From assembly GCF_025971925.1 (NCBI RefSeq), contig NZ_JAPDHV010000008.1, forward strand, positions 79,908 through 143,907: DNA of 64,000 bases, written 5' to 3'. The translations under genes and the position numbers were made by a program. The notes under the pieces are model-generated. The model was not told where the DNA came from, searched no databases, and saw nothing but the letters and a program-made list of their open reading frames with translations. The stretch comes from Chryseobacterium oryctis (GTDB lineage Bacteria; Bacteroidota; Bacteroidia; Flavobacteriales; Weeksellaceae). The number at the start of each line of letters is the position of its first letter. Position 1 is the first letter of the stretch. Of this stretch, positions 26,532 to 34,606 are shown one piece after another.

Positions 26532-27842
26532 ATGACAAATAATGTAAAAAAAGCACTATCTCTACTGATAGCAGTTTTTCCTGCGCTATTTTTCTCACAA
26601 GAAATAAAAAAGTTGACTGCAAGTGAAGTTGCAGAACTTGCGATACAAAATCACCAACAACTAAAGGTTACAGAACAAAATATTGGTATAGCAAAACAGA
26701 ACACCAATGTTGCTAAACTTCAAAAATTACCAACTGTGACGGCCTCTACAAGTCAGTTTTATTTGGGGGATGCTGTAGCGATAGATAAAGATTTTTCCAA
26801 TTCTACGACTATTCCAATGCCTCATTATGGAAGTTCTTATGCCGTTCAAGCAAGTCAGCTAATTTTCAAAGGAGGGTTGGTAAATAAATCTATTGAGATG
26901 GCGGAACTTCGTGAGCAACTTTCAGAGTTAGATTTAGAAAAGAACAAACAGGATGTTAAACTTTTAGTGATTTCTAATTATCTAGATATTTATAAAATTT
27001 TGAATCAGCAACAAGTTTTTGAAAACAATAAAAAGCTGGCTCAGGAGCGCCTGAAAAATATTCAGAAATTCTATCAACAAGGTATGCTTACCCGAAACGA
27101 AGTTATTCGTGCTGAATTAGCAATTAAAAATTTAGACCAAGGGATTCTGACTTTAGCTAATAATAGAAAAATCCTTAACTACAATCTAAATATTGCATTA
27201 GGATTACCGCCCGACACAGAAATTATTCCGATTGAAAATATAGAAAATAAAGAAAGCGGAATTGGGCTAGATTATTACATGAGTCTTGCTCATGAAAGCA
27301 ATCCTTTGATGAAATCGGTAAAAACAAATATTGATGTTGCCGACAAAAATATAGAAATCATAAAAACCGATAAAATGCCAACTGTAGCAGGTTTTGGAGG
27401 ATATACTTTACAAAGACCTGTTACGACAAGAAATCCTGTTTTGGATATGTATTCGGGAGGTTGGCAAACGGGAGTTTCTATCAGTTATAATATTGATAAC
27501 CTTTACAAAACAAAGGAAAAAGTAAAATTGGGTGAACTTCAAAAGAATCAGGCAAATGATGCGATGACTCTTACTGCTCAAAATATTGATATGATGGTAA
27601 ATGCAGCTTATGTGAAGCATCAGGAATCTATTCAACAGGCTGAAATCTTGAATGACGCTAAAAAATTAGCTGAAGAAAATTACAAAATTACCGAAGCTAA
27701 ATATCTTAACCAATTGGCTGTACAAGCAGAAATGATTGATGCGCAAAATCAAAAATTACAATCAGAATTAGATTATGCAAATGCAGAAATCAATGTATTG
27801 TACCAATATTATAACCTTCTGAAATCTACAGGAACTCTTTAA
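26532..27842 (+). CDS. TolC family outer membrane efflux protein
   Basis: A 436-residue TolC-like protein with signal peptide (about 1-22, FFSQ). Two related halves contain long amphipathic coiled-coil helices (about 95-220 and 300-430) separated by strands, as expected of the trimeric outer membrane channel and periplasmic tunnel. It has no lipobox. It is the first gene of an operon with an EmrA-type adaptor (25 bp later) and an EmrB-type MFS pump, together forming a complex that exports drugs or other amphiphiles from the cytoplasm or inner membrane to outside. Confidence 0.9.
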   Translation: MTNNVKKALSLLIAVFPALFFSQEIKKLTASEVAELAIQNHQQLKVTEQNIGIAKQNTNVAKLQKLPTVTASTSQFYLGDAVAIDKDFSNSTTIPMPHYGSSYAVQASQLIFKGGLVNKSIEMAELREQLSELDLEKNKQDVKLLVISNYLDIYKILNQQQVFENNKKLAQERLKNIQKFYQQGMLTRNEVIRAELAIKNLDQGILTLANNRKILNYNLNIALGLPPDTEIIPIENIENKESGIGLDYYMSLAHESNPLMKSVKTNIDVADKNIEIIKTDKMPTVAGFGGYTLQRPVTTRNPVLDMYSGGWQTGVSISYNIDNLYKTKEKVKLGELQKNQANDAMTLTAQNIDMMVNAAYVKHQESIQQAEILNDAKKLAEENYKITEAKYLNQLAVQAEMIDAQNQKLQSELDYANAEINVLYQYYNLLKSTGTL

Positions 27843-27867
27843 TTATTTTAAACTGAAAAACAAGACA

Positions 27868-28983
27868 ATGGAAAATAAAGAACAAAATACTCAAAATACA
27901 CAGGCAACTCCAGCTGAATCAAGTGCAGTGATTAAGAAAAAAGAAACTAAAAAGAATAGAATAAGAGCGATTATTTCAAACATTATCGTATTTCTGGTTC
28001 TAGGTTTCGGATTATTTTGGCTGGTTCGTGAGTATTTTCACATCGGGAACAAAACATATACAGAAGCAGCTCAGGTTGAGGAATTTATTAATCCAATTAA
28101 TACGAGGGTTTCAGCTTACATCAAGGAAATTAAATTTATTGAACACCAAAATGTAAAAAAAGGGGATACTCTGGTGATTCTTGATAACAGTGAAATTTTA
28201 ACACAATTAGGACAGGCTGAAGCTGCTTATCAAAATGCTTTGGCTCAAAGAGCAGCGACGAGTTCATCTGTAAATACGGTTTCTAATAATGTAAACGTTA
28301 TGGAATCTAATATTGCAGGAGCAAAAGCAAGATTATGGAATGCTGAGCAAAATTTGAACAGATACAAAAATCTTTTGGCTTCCGAAGCGGTAACAAGACA
28401 ACAATATGACCAGGTGAAAACCGAATATGATGCTCAAAAAGCAGCTTATGAAACATTGGTAAATCAAAAACAATCTGCCAATCTTTCTACCACAGAAGTT
28501 AAAAGTAAGTTCGGAATTATTGATGCGGAAATCAAAAGAACGAAGTCTGCTCTGGAAATGGCAAAAATTAATCTTTCTTATACAGTGATTACAGCTCCTT
28601 ATGACGGAGTAATGGGAAGAAGAACGATTTCTGAAGGTCAGTTGATTCAACCGGGGCAACAGGTTGCTACAATTGTTTTAAACGAGCAAAAATGGGTAAC
28701 TGCTAATTTTCTTGAAAGTCAGATGCCGAATATAAAAATAGGTCAAAAAATGACGTTGTCTGTTGATGCATTAGGTGGAGAAAAATTTGAAGGGGTAGTT
28801 ACAGCAATTTCAGCAGCAACAGGTTCAAGATATTCTAATGTTCCGACGGATAACTCCACAGGTAATTTTATTAAAGTACAGCAAAGAATTCCTGTGAGAA
28901 TAGAGTTTACAGATGCTAACAAAAAAGAAGACGTTGCTAAACTCCGTGCAGGAATGAATGTAAATGTAAACATCAATAAGTAA
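27868..28983 (+). CDS. HlyD/EmrA family membrane fusion protein
   Basis: A 371-residue periplasmic adaptor. A cytoplasmic basic N-terminus (1-33) is followed by one transmembrane helix (about 36-55). The biotinyl-lipoyl-like half motif near VSAYIKEIKF, a coiled-coil hairpin (about 115-225) and the second half domain with APYDGVMGRR (about 238-247) come next, then a beta-barrel. This is the EmrA arrangement. It bridges the TolC-like channel and the MFS pump encoded 7 bp downstream. Confidence 0.9.
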   Translation: MENKEQNTQNTQATPAESSAVIKKKETKKNRIRAIISNIIVFLVLGFGLFWLVREYFHIGNKTYTEAAQVEEFINPINTRVSAYIKEIKFIEHQNVKKGDTLVILDNSEILTQLGQAEAAYQNALAQRAATSSSVNTVSNNVNVMESNIAGAKARLWNAEQNLNRYKNLLASEAVTRQQYDQVKTEYDAQKAAYETLVNQKQSANLSTTEVKSKFGIIDAEIKRTKSALEMAKINLSYTVITAPYDGVMGRRTISEGQLIQPGQQVATIVLNEQKWVTANFLESQMPNIKIGQKMTLSVDALGGEKFEGVVTAISAATGSRYSNVPTDNSTGNFIKVQQRIPVRIEFTDANKKEDVAKLRAGMNVNVNINK

Positions 28984-28990
28984 TTAAAAT

Positions 28991-30583
28991 ATGTATAATA
29001 AAGGCTTATATCATGATTGGGTTCCAAAACCTGTACAGCTATTATTTATCATATTGCTGCTTATTGTAGTGATGCCTCTTGGAGGGGTTTATACAGGAAA
29101 TATAAGCTATCTGGTAAGTGGAACCGGAGCGATGTCTGAATATTTCATGTGGGCAAATTATGCTACTACAATTGGGATGGGAGCGAGTATGCCAATTGTT
29201 CTCAGAACGAAAATGAGATTTAAGGTTCGTGATAAAATGGTTTTCCTCTTAGTAGCTTTAGGATTGTTGAGTTTTATTAATTCTACCACTTTAGAACCAA
29301 TGATTTTCGTTTTTTCGTCATTGCTTATTGGTTTTTTTAAGATGATGACCACTATAGAATTGTTTTTACCATTAATGATGATGATTGGGAACAGAGGAAT
29401 GTTTTATGGCGCTTTCTATACTTTTGTTTTGGTTATAAGTCAGATTTCGGGATATTATGCGGTTGAGATTTCAATCAAATACAATTGGCAGCATTTCTAT
29501 ATTATTATGGCAATAGGATGCTTTGCTCTTGCTCTTTTGCATTGGGTTGTTATGCATGATAAATATTTTGCCCTGAAAGTTCCGTTGCATTATATCGATT
29601 GGCTGAGTATTTTGCTTTTTGCGGCAACATTTATGTTTTCTGCCTATGTTTTTTCATTCGGAAAACAGCAGGATTGGTGGAATTCAAAGAATATCATCAA
29701 TGCAAGTATTGCAGCTTTTATAAGTTTTGCATGTCTTACAATTCGTCAGTTGACTCTTAAAAGACCGTATTTGTCATTTAAAATTTTTACTAAAAATAAT
29801 GTACAGCATGGTTTGTTTATGTTGTTTTGGATAGGAATGTTTTTGGGAACTGCTTCTATACAAAATACTTTTGCAATCGGTGTTTTAGGATACGACCAAC
29901 TCACGAACGCAAAATTAAGTTTATTAATGATTCCGGGATTGCTTCTTGCTGGGATTGTGGCTTTATTTTGGTTCAAAAAAGAATTTCCGTTGAAAATGTA
30001 CATTTTTTCAGGGTTTTCGGCAATGATGGGGTATGCTATCATCATGTATTTTTCGATGGTTTTGGAATTTAACTTTGAAGGCTGGTATTTACCGATGTTT
30101 TTGAAAGGTTATGGTATGTGTTCGCTTTTCATTGCGGTTTGGTTTTATACACTGGATAAACTTGAAATAAATGATATGCTTGCAGCAATCGGATTGGTTT
30201 TGGTTTGGAGAACTTTTTTGGCTGTCGGGTTTTTCTCTGCTTTTTACTCTTGGTTTCAGTATCGTTTTCAGGTGGTTGCGATAGGAGATTTGGCGGTTTA
30301 TATGGACGGAATGACAATTACTCCGCAAACGGTAGCTTCAAATCTGAAAGCCATTCAGTTAAATGCCATTTTGGTAGCCAATAAGAAAATATTCGGATAT
30401 ATTATTTTAGTTGGTTTTGGAGTTTTGATTTATGTTTTCACTCACCACTTCGGAAAAGAACGTTTCCAATATTTAAGATTTATCAGAGTATTGGGCGGAA
30501 AATCAGTAATTGCCAGAAGAAGACTTCAGGAACGCAAAAAATTAATGGAAGAAATAAAGGACGCCGCAGGTCCTGCGATGTAA
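28991..30583 (+). CDS. MFS efflux pump, EmrB/DHA2-like
   Basis: A 530-residue integral membrane protein with about 14 hydrophobic segments, the topology of the DHA2 (EmrB) branch of the MFS. Motif A is degenerate (around MRFKVRDKM, about residues 75-83). The C-terminus is long and charged (about 495-530). With the preceding adaptor and TolC-like genes it forms a complete tripartite pump driven by the proton gradient. The N-terminal segment with HDWVPKP is characteristic of the Bacteroidota version. The operon ends with a strong terminator. Confidence 0.88.
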   Translation: MYNKGLYHDWVPKPVQLLFIILLLIVVMPLGGVYTGNISYLVSGTGAMSEYFMWANYATTIGMGASMPIVLRTKMRFKVRDKMVFLLVALGLLSFINSTTLEPMIFVFSSLLIGFFKMMTTIELFLPLMMMIGNRGMFYGAFYTFVLVISQISGYYAVEISIKYNWQHFYIIMAIGCFALALLHWVVMHDKYFALKVPLHYIDWLSILLFAATFMFSAYVFSFGKQQDWWNSKNIINASIAAFISFACLTIRQLTLKRPYLSFKIFTKNNVQHGLFMLFWIGMFLGTASIQNTFAIGVLGYDQLTNAKLSLLMIPGLLLAGIVALFWFKKEFPLKMYIFSGFSAMMGYAIIMYFSMVLEFNFEGWYLPMFLKGYGMCSLFIAVWFYTLDKLEINDMLAAIGLVLVWRTFLAVGFFSAFYSWFQYRFQVVAIGDLAVYMDGMTITPQTVASNLKAIQLNAILVANKKIFGYIILVGFGVLIYVFTHHFGKERFQYLRFIRVLGGKSVIARRRLQERKKLMEEIKDAAGPAM

Positions 30584-30604
30584 AAAAATACCTTGTTTTT
30601 CACG

Positions 30605-30648
30605 AGTAAAGTCAGTTCTTGTTCCTGAGAATTGGCTTTACTTTTTTA
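30605..30648 (+). terminator. Terminator of the efflux operon
   Basis: A 15-bp stem (AGTAAAGTCAGTTCT with AGAATTGGCTTTACT, two G-U pairs) with an 8-base loop, followed by T6. Confidence 0.85.
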
Positions 30649-30650
30649 TT

Positions 30651-30773
30651 AGGAGCTTTTTCCCGCTATCCACTTTTACTCCTCGCTCCAACGCTGTATC
30701 CTGCCTTTGCTATGGGGTAACCGTTTCTATCGGGGCTAATAAAATTTTGTAGCGAAAATTTTATTCCATAAAG
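30651..30773. repeat. Intergenic repeat-like element (CCCGCTATCC ... ATCGGGGCTA)
   Basis: A relatively GC-rich stretch with TTTTCCCGCTATCC at one end and ATCGGGGCTAA at the other, and an internal inverted AAAATTTTGTAGCGAAAATTTT. Elements with these ends are, to my knowledge, repeated between genes in many Flavobacteriia genomes. No coding potential was found. The repeat status cannot be proven from one copy. Confidence 0.5.
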
Positions 30774-30844
30774 GGTAATTTCAATGAAAACCCCCCGGAA
30801 ATATCAGTTCAAAAACCATTATCTTTGTAATCATAATTACAGCT

Positions 30845-31549
30845 ATGAAAGACTTAATGGGTAAGGCAATTTGGGACTATTACCACAATGAAAATCCTGA
30901 AGATTTGCAGACTGAAACTTCAATTTCGGAATTGGATGAACTTCCGGTACATTATCTTTTCAGAGATTTTGAAGAAATGAATACAATAGAAAGAAAGGCT
31001 TTAGAGTTATCTAAAGGAAAAGTTCTTGATGTTGGAGCAGGAGCGGGTTCCCATTCTTTATATCTTCAAAATGAAAAAGAATTGGATGTTACAGCATTAG
31101 ATATTTCTCCAAAATCTATTGAAGTCTGTAAACTCCGAGGAATTGAAAAGGCTGTTTCTGAAAATGTGCTTCATTTTTCGGAAGAAACTTTTGATACTAT
31201 TCTGTTATTAATGAACGGAACCGGAATTTTTCAAAGTCTTTTGATAATCGATATTTATCTTAAAAAACTTCATTCTTTACTCAACTCGGGAGGTCAGGTT
31301 TTGATTGATGGTACGGATATTTTATATATGTTTGACCAGGATGAAGATGGAGGATTTTATATTCCTGCAGAAGGGTATTATGGTGAATTAGATTATATAG
31401 TTCATTACAAAGGTGAATCTGAAGACCCGATAAAATGGCTTTATCTTGATTTTAATACGTTGAAAAATGCTGCTGAAAATAATGGGTTTAAAATTGAAAT
31501 GATTTTGCAGGAAGATGATTCTTATTTAGCAAAACTTACCAAGAAATAA
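30845..31549 (+). CDS. Class I SAM-dependent methyltransferase
   Basis: A 234-residue protein with the Rossmann SAM-binding motif VLDVGAGAGSHSLYL (about residues 60-74), followed by an acidic strand end TALDISPKS (about 82-90). No substrate-specifying domain is visible. A TATCTTTG element (30820-30827) lies 17 bp before the ATG, suggesting a short leader. The stop overlaps by 28 bp the end of the convergent membrane-protein gene at 31522. The substrate is unknown. Confidence 0.82.
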   Translation: MKDLMGKAIWDYYHNENPEDLQTETSISELDELPVHYLFRDFEEMNTIERKALELSKGKVLDVGAGAGSHSLYLQNEKELDVTALDISPKSIEVCKLRGIEKAVSENVLHFSEETFDTILLLMNGTGIFQSLLIIDIYLKKLHSLLNSGGQVLIDGTDILYMFDQDEDGGFYIPAEGYYGELDYIVHYKGESEDPIKWLYLDFNTLKNAAENNGFKIEMILQEDDSYLAKLTKK

Positions 31550-32187
31550 GATGAAAACCAGTTTTGATAATTAATAATGATTAAATAAAGTATTATTAAA
31601 GATATTATAATTGGAAGAATAGGAGACTTGGCTTTATAAGGAAGTTTTTTGGGTGTGAAAGTTACCCAAAATACAAGTAAAATTAATGAGCCAATACTAG
31701 AAACGAAAAATTCTGGACTGTATTTATAAGTAAAAAAGTTTTTGTTGGTGTTTTCATATATAAAAGGAACCAAGAAATTTTGAATTGGTAAGAAAATAAA
31801 GCCAAAAATTAAGGTTAAAGCAGCAGGGATATTTTTCTTTAACTTAATAAAATTGAGTGCTAATAAAATTGATCCTGGAATACTACCTAAAAATAAAGAG
31901 ATAATTAAGATCAATTCTCTGGAATAAAGTCTTATGGCATTTGGGTCTTCTGTAATATGATCTTTCCAGAGTTCTCGCTCTTCATTGAGTTTGTCTTCTT
32001 CAACCTGTTTCTTATGCTGAATGATTTGCTGAATTTTAGCTTTTTCTTTTTCTGTAAAAAGGCGTCCTCTTTCTTCTAGGATAATCATGGCAATTTCTAT
32101 CGCTTCGGGTACAAAACGATTCCCGTCTTTTACATATTTTTCTAATTCAGCATCGGAAAGTTTAATTAATGCACTTTTTTTGACCAT
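31522..32187 (-). CDS. Membrane protein of unknown function
   Basis: A 221-residue protein. The first 70 residues are soluble, start with KSALIKLSDAELEKYV and include a coiled coil (about 55-85). The C-terminal half has about four transmembrane helices (about 100-220). I do not recognise a family. It lies 55 bp downstream of metG on the same strand and overlaps the 3' end of the convergent methyltransferase gene. Confidence 0.65.
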   Translation of the reverse strand: MVKKSALIKLSDAELEKYVKDGNRFVPEAIEIAMIILEERGRLFTEKEKAKIQQIIQHKKQVEEDKLNEERELWKDHITEDPNAIRLYSRELILIISLFLGSIPGSILLALNFIKLKKNIPAALTLIFGFIFLPIQNFLVPFIYENTNKNFFTYKYSPEFFVSSIGSLILLVFWVTFTPKKLPYKAKSPILPIIISLIILYLIIINYQNWFSSYFLVSFAK

Positions 32188-32242
32188 GATTAAAAGAAAA
32201 TGGGCATATTATATGCCCATTTATTATAGATCTGATTAAGAT

Positions 32243-34276
32243 TTATCCTATTTCAATACCATTTTCTACTTTATCATCAGGAGTAACGAAAGATAGTTTT
32301 CCGTCTGATTTTGTTGTTAACAATAACATTCCCTGAGATTCAATTCCTCTGATTTTTCTTGGTGCAAGATTTAATAAAATCATTACTTGCTTACCTACGA
32401 CTTCTTCAGGAGTGAAGCTTTCTGCAATCCCTGAAACTACAGTTCTTACATCTACACCAGTATCAACGGTAAGCTTTAGCAATTTATCAGCTTTTTCTAC
32501 TTTTTCAGCTTCTAAAATTGTTGCTGTTCTCAAGTCGATTTTCGTAAAATCATCAAAAGTGATTTCGTTTTTCATAGGGTTGGCGTTAGGGTTTGTTTTT
32601 TTGTTATTTTGCTTTGTATTCTCCAGTTTCTGAATCTGAGCTTCAATTACATCATCTTCAATTTTTGAGAATAAAAGAGATGCTTCATTGATTTTGTGAC
32701 CTGTTTCAATTAAAACATTTTTAGTTTCAATATCATTCCAGTTTGATTTTTCAACATTGAACATGTTTAGTAATTTCTCAGAGCTGAAAGGCATAAATGG
32801 CTCAGAAAGTTGTGCTAATGCCACAGCAATTTGAGCTCCCACAAATAATGAATGTGCTGCTTTTTCAGGATTATCTTTAATTGTTTTCCAAGGCTCTTCT
32901 GTCTGAAGATATTGATTTCCGAAACGAGCTAAATTCATTAATGCTGTTAAAGAATTTCTAAACTCATAATTTTCTAAGAATCCTGAAATTTCTTTAGCTG
33001 CTTTGTTGATTTCTGCTAATTCAGGAGTATTAGAATCTCCTTGAGGAACAATTCCATCATAATATTTATGAATAAGAACGGCAACTCTGTTGATGAAGTT
33101 TCCGAAAATTCCTACCAGTTCAGAATTATTCTTCGTCTGGAAATCCTTCCACGTAAAATTATTATCCTTGGTTTCCGGAGCAGATGAAAGCAGAGCGTAT
33201 CTCAAAACATCTTGCTGTCCAGGGAAATCTTCTACATATTCATGCGCCCAAACCGCCCAGTTTCTAGAAGTAGAAATTTTATCGTTTTCAAGGTTCAAAA
33301 ATTCGAAAGCAGGAACATTTTTCGGCATGATGTAATCTCCGTGAGCTTTCATCATTGAAGGGAAAATAATACAGTGGAATACAATATTATCTTTTCCGAT
33401 AAAGTGAACCAAATCACTTTCTTCACTTTGCCAATAATCTTTCCAATTTTTTCCGTTCTTTTCTGCCCATTCTTTGGTGAAAGAAATATATCCGATTGGT
33501 GCATCAAACCATACATAAAGTACTTTTCCTTCTGCATTCGGAAGCGGAACAGGAACTCCCCAGTTCAAATCTCTGGTCATGGCACGAGGTTTTAAACCAT
33601 CGTTTAACCAAGATTTTACTTGTCCGTAAACGTTGGGTTTCCAATCGTCTTTATGACCTTCAATAATCCATTCGTTTAGGAAATTTTCATATTCATTTAA
33701 AGGAAGATACCAGTTTTTTGTTTCTTTCAGAATTGGTACATTCCCACTTAACATTGATTTTGGATTGATAAGCTCTGATGGAGAAAGGGTGGAGCCACAT
33801 TTTTCGCACTGGTCTCCATAAGCATTGTCATTTCCACAGTTAGGACATGTTCCAACAATGTATCTGTCAGCTAAAAATTCTCCAGCTTGTTCGTCAAAAT
33901 ATTGTTCGGATAGTTCTTCAGTAAATTTTCCTTTTTCATAAAGAACTTTAAAGAAGTCCTGACTTGTCTCGTAATGTTTTTTTGAGGTAGTTCTTGAATA
34001 TTCATCAAAAGAAATTCCTAAGTCTGAGAAAGATTTTTTGATGATTTCATGGTATTTATCTACAATATCCTGAGGTGTGACACCTTCTTTTTTCGCTCTG
34101 ATTGTAATAGGAATCCCATGTTCGTCTGAACCACAAATAAAAGCTACATCTTTTCCTAATCTTCTTTGAAATCTTGCGTAAACATCTGCAGGGATATAAA
34201 CTCCTGCTAAATGTCCTATATGAACCGGTCCGTTTGCATAAGGCAAAGCAGCCGTAATCATCTTTCTGTTTGACAT
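32243..34276 (-). CDS. metG: Methionine-tRNA ligase
   Basis: A 677-residue MetRS of the dimeric bacterial type. HIGH is present as VHIGHLAG (about 17-24), the zinc knuckle as C-x2-C...C-x2-C near residues 144-160 (CPNCGN and CEKCGS), and KMSKS as KISTS near 335. A basic linker is followed by a C-terminal tRNA-binding (EMAP-II-like) domain beginning KIDLRTATI (about 572). It charges initiator and elongator tRNA-Met. A TATCTTTG element read on the minus strand (34308-34315) sits about 32 bp before the ATG. No T-box or SAM riboswitch was seen. Confidence 0.96.
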   Translation of the reverse strand: MSNRKMITAALPYANGPVHIGHLAGVYIPADVYARFQRRLGKDVAFICGSDEHGIPITIRAKKEGVTPQDIVDKYHEIIKKSFSDLGISFDEYSRTTSKKHYETSQDFFKVLYEKGKFTEELSEQYFDEQAGEFLADRYIVGTCPNCGNDNAYGDQCEKCGSTLSPSELINPKSMLSGNVPILKETKNWYLPLNEYENFLNEWIIEGHKDDWKPNVYGQVKSWLNDGLKPRAMTRDLNWGVPVPLPNAEGKVLYVWFDAPIGYISFTKEWAEKNGKNWKDYWQSEESDLVHFIGKDNIVFHCIIFPSMMKAHGDYIMPKNVPAFEFLNLENDKISTSRNWAVWAHEYVEDFPGQQDVLRYALLSSAPETKDNNFTWKDFQTKNNSELVGIFGNFINRVAVLIHKYYDGIVPQGDSNTPELAEINKAAKEISGFLENYEFRNSLTALMNLARFGNQYLQTEEPWKTIKDNPEKAAHSLFVGAQIAVALAQLSEPFMPFSSEKLLNMFNVEKSNWNDIETKNVLIETGHKINEASLLFSKIEDDVIEAQIQKLENTKQNNKKTNPNANPMKNEITFDDFTKIDLRTATILEAEKVEKADKLLKLTVDTGVDVRTVVSGIAESFTPEEVVGKQVMILLNLAPRKIRGIESQGMLLLTTKSDGKLSFVTPDDKVENGIEIG

Positions 34277-34606
34277 TTATAGTTGAATTTTGTTGTGCAA
34301 AGATAAGGATAATCCAGAAAGTATTGATACAGTTTTTTTATGCTTTTTAACCTTGTTTGAAGTGTGATATTAAATTTAGTTAAACGTATGTTTAACTTTT
34401 TATTAACTTTTAAATATCTTCTGTATTTAGGAATTTAATTTAACTGGTTGTAAAGCAGTGTTTTAATTGTTGGTTAGCAATTAATTTAAGAAAAATTATG
34501 TAAAAATAGATTAAAATTATGATAACTCTATTTTTTTTATAAATTGCAAGTCTGGTTTTTCACCAGATTATGGATAAAAGAAACTATATAAAATAAAAAC
34601 AAGATT
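34277..34606. other. Regulatory region between metG and the starch locus
   Basis: A 330-bp divergent gap. It holds the metG -7 element (34308-34315, minus) and a perfect inverted repeat (34378-34397) that is a good operator candidate for the sus operon. No consensus TAnnTTTG with a matched TTG was found for susC; TATGTTTA inside the inverted repeat (34387-34394) is the nearest match. Confidence 0.45.
34378..34397. promoter_or_regulatory. Inverted repeat, candidate operator of the sus operon
   Basis: AGTTAAAC and GTTTAACT are perfect complements around GTAT, about 210 bp before susC. Symmetric sites of this kind are typical of LacI-family or similar dimeric regulators, which control maltodextrin loci in several Flavobacteriia. 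No such regulator gene is in the window. Confidence 0.45.
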
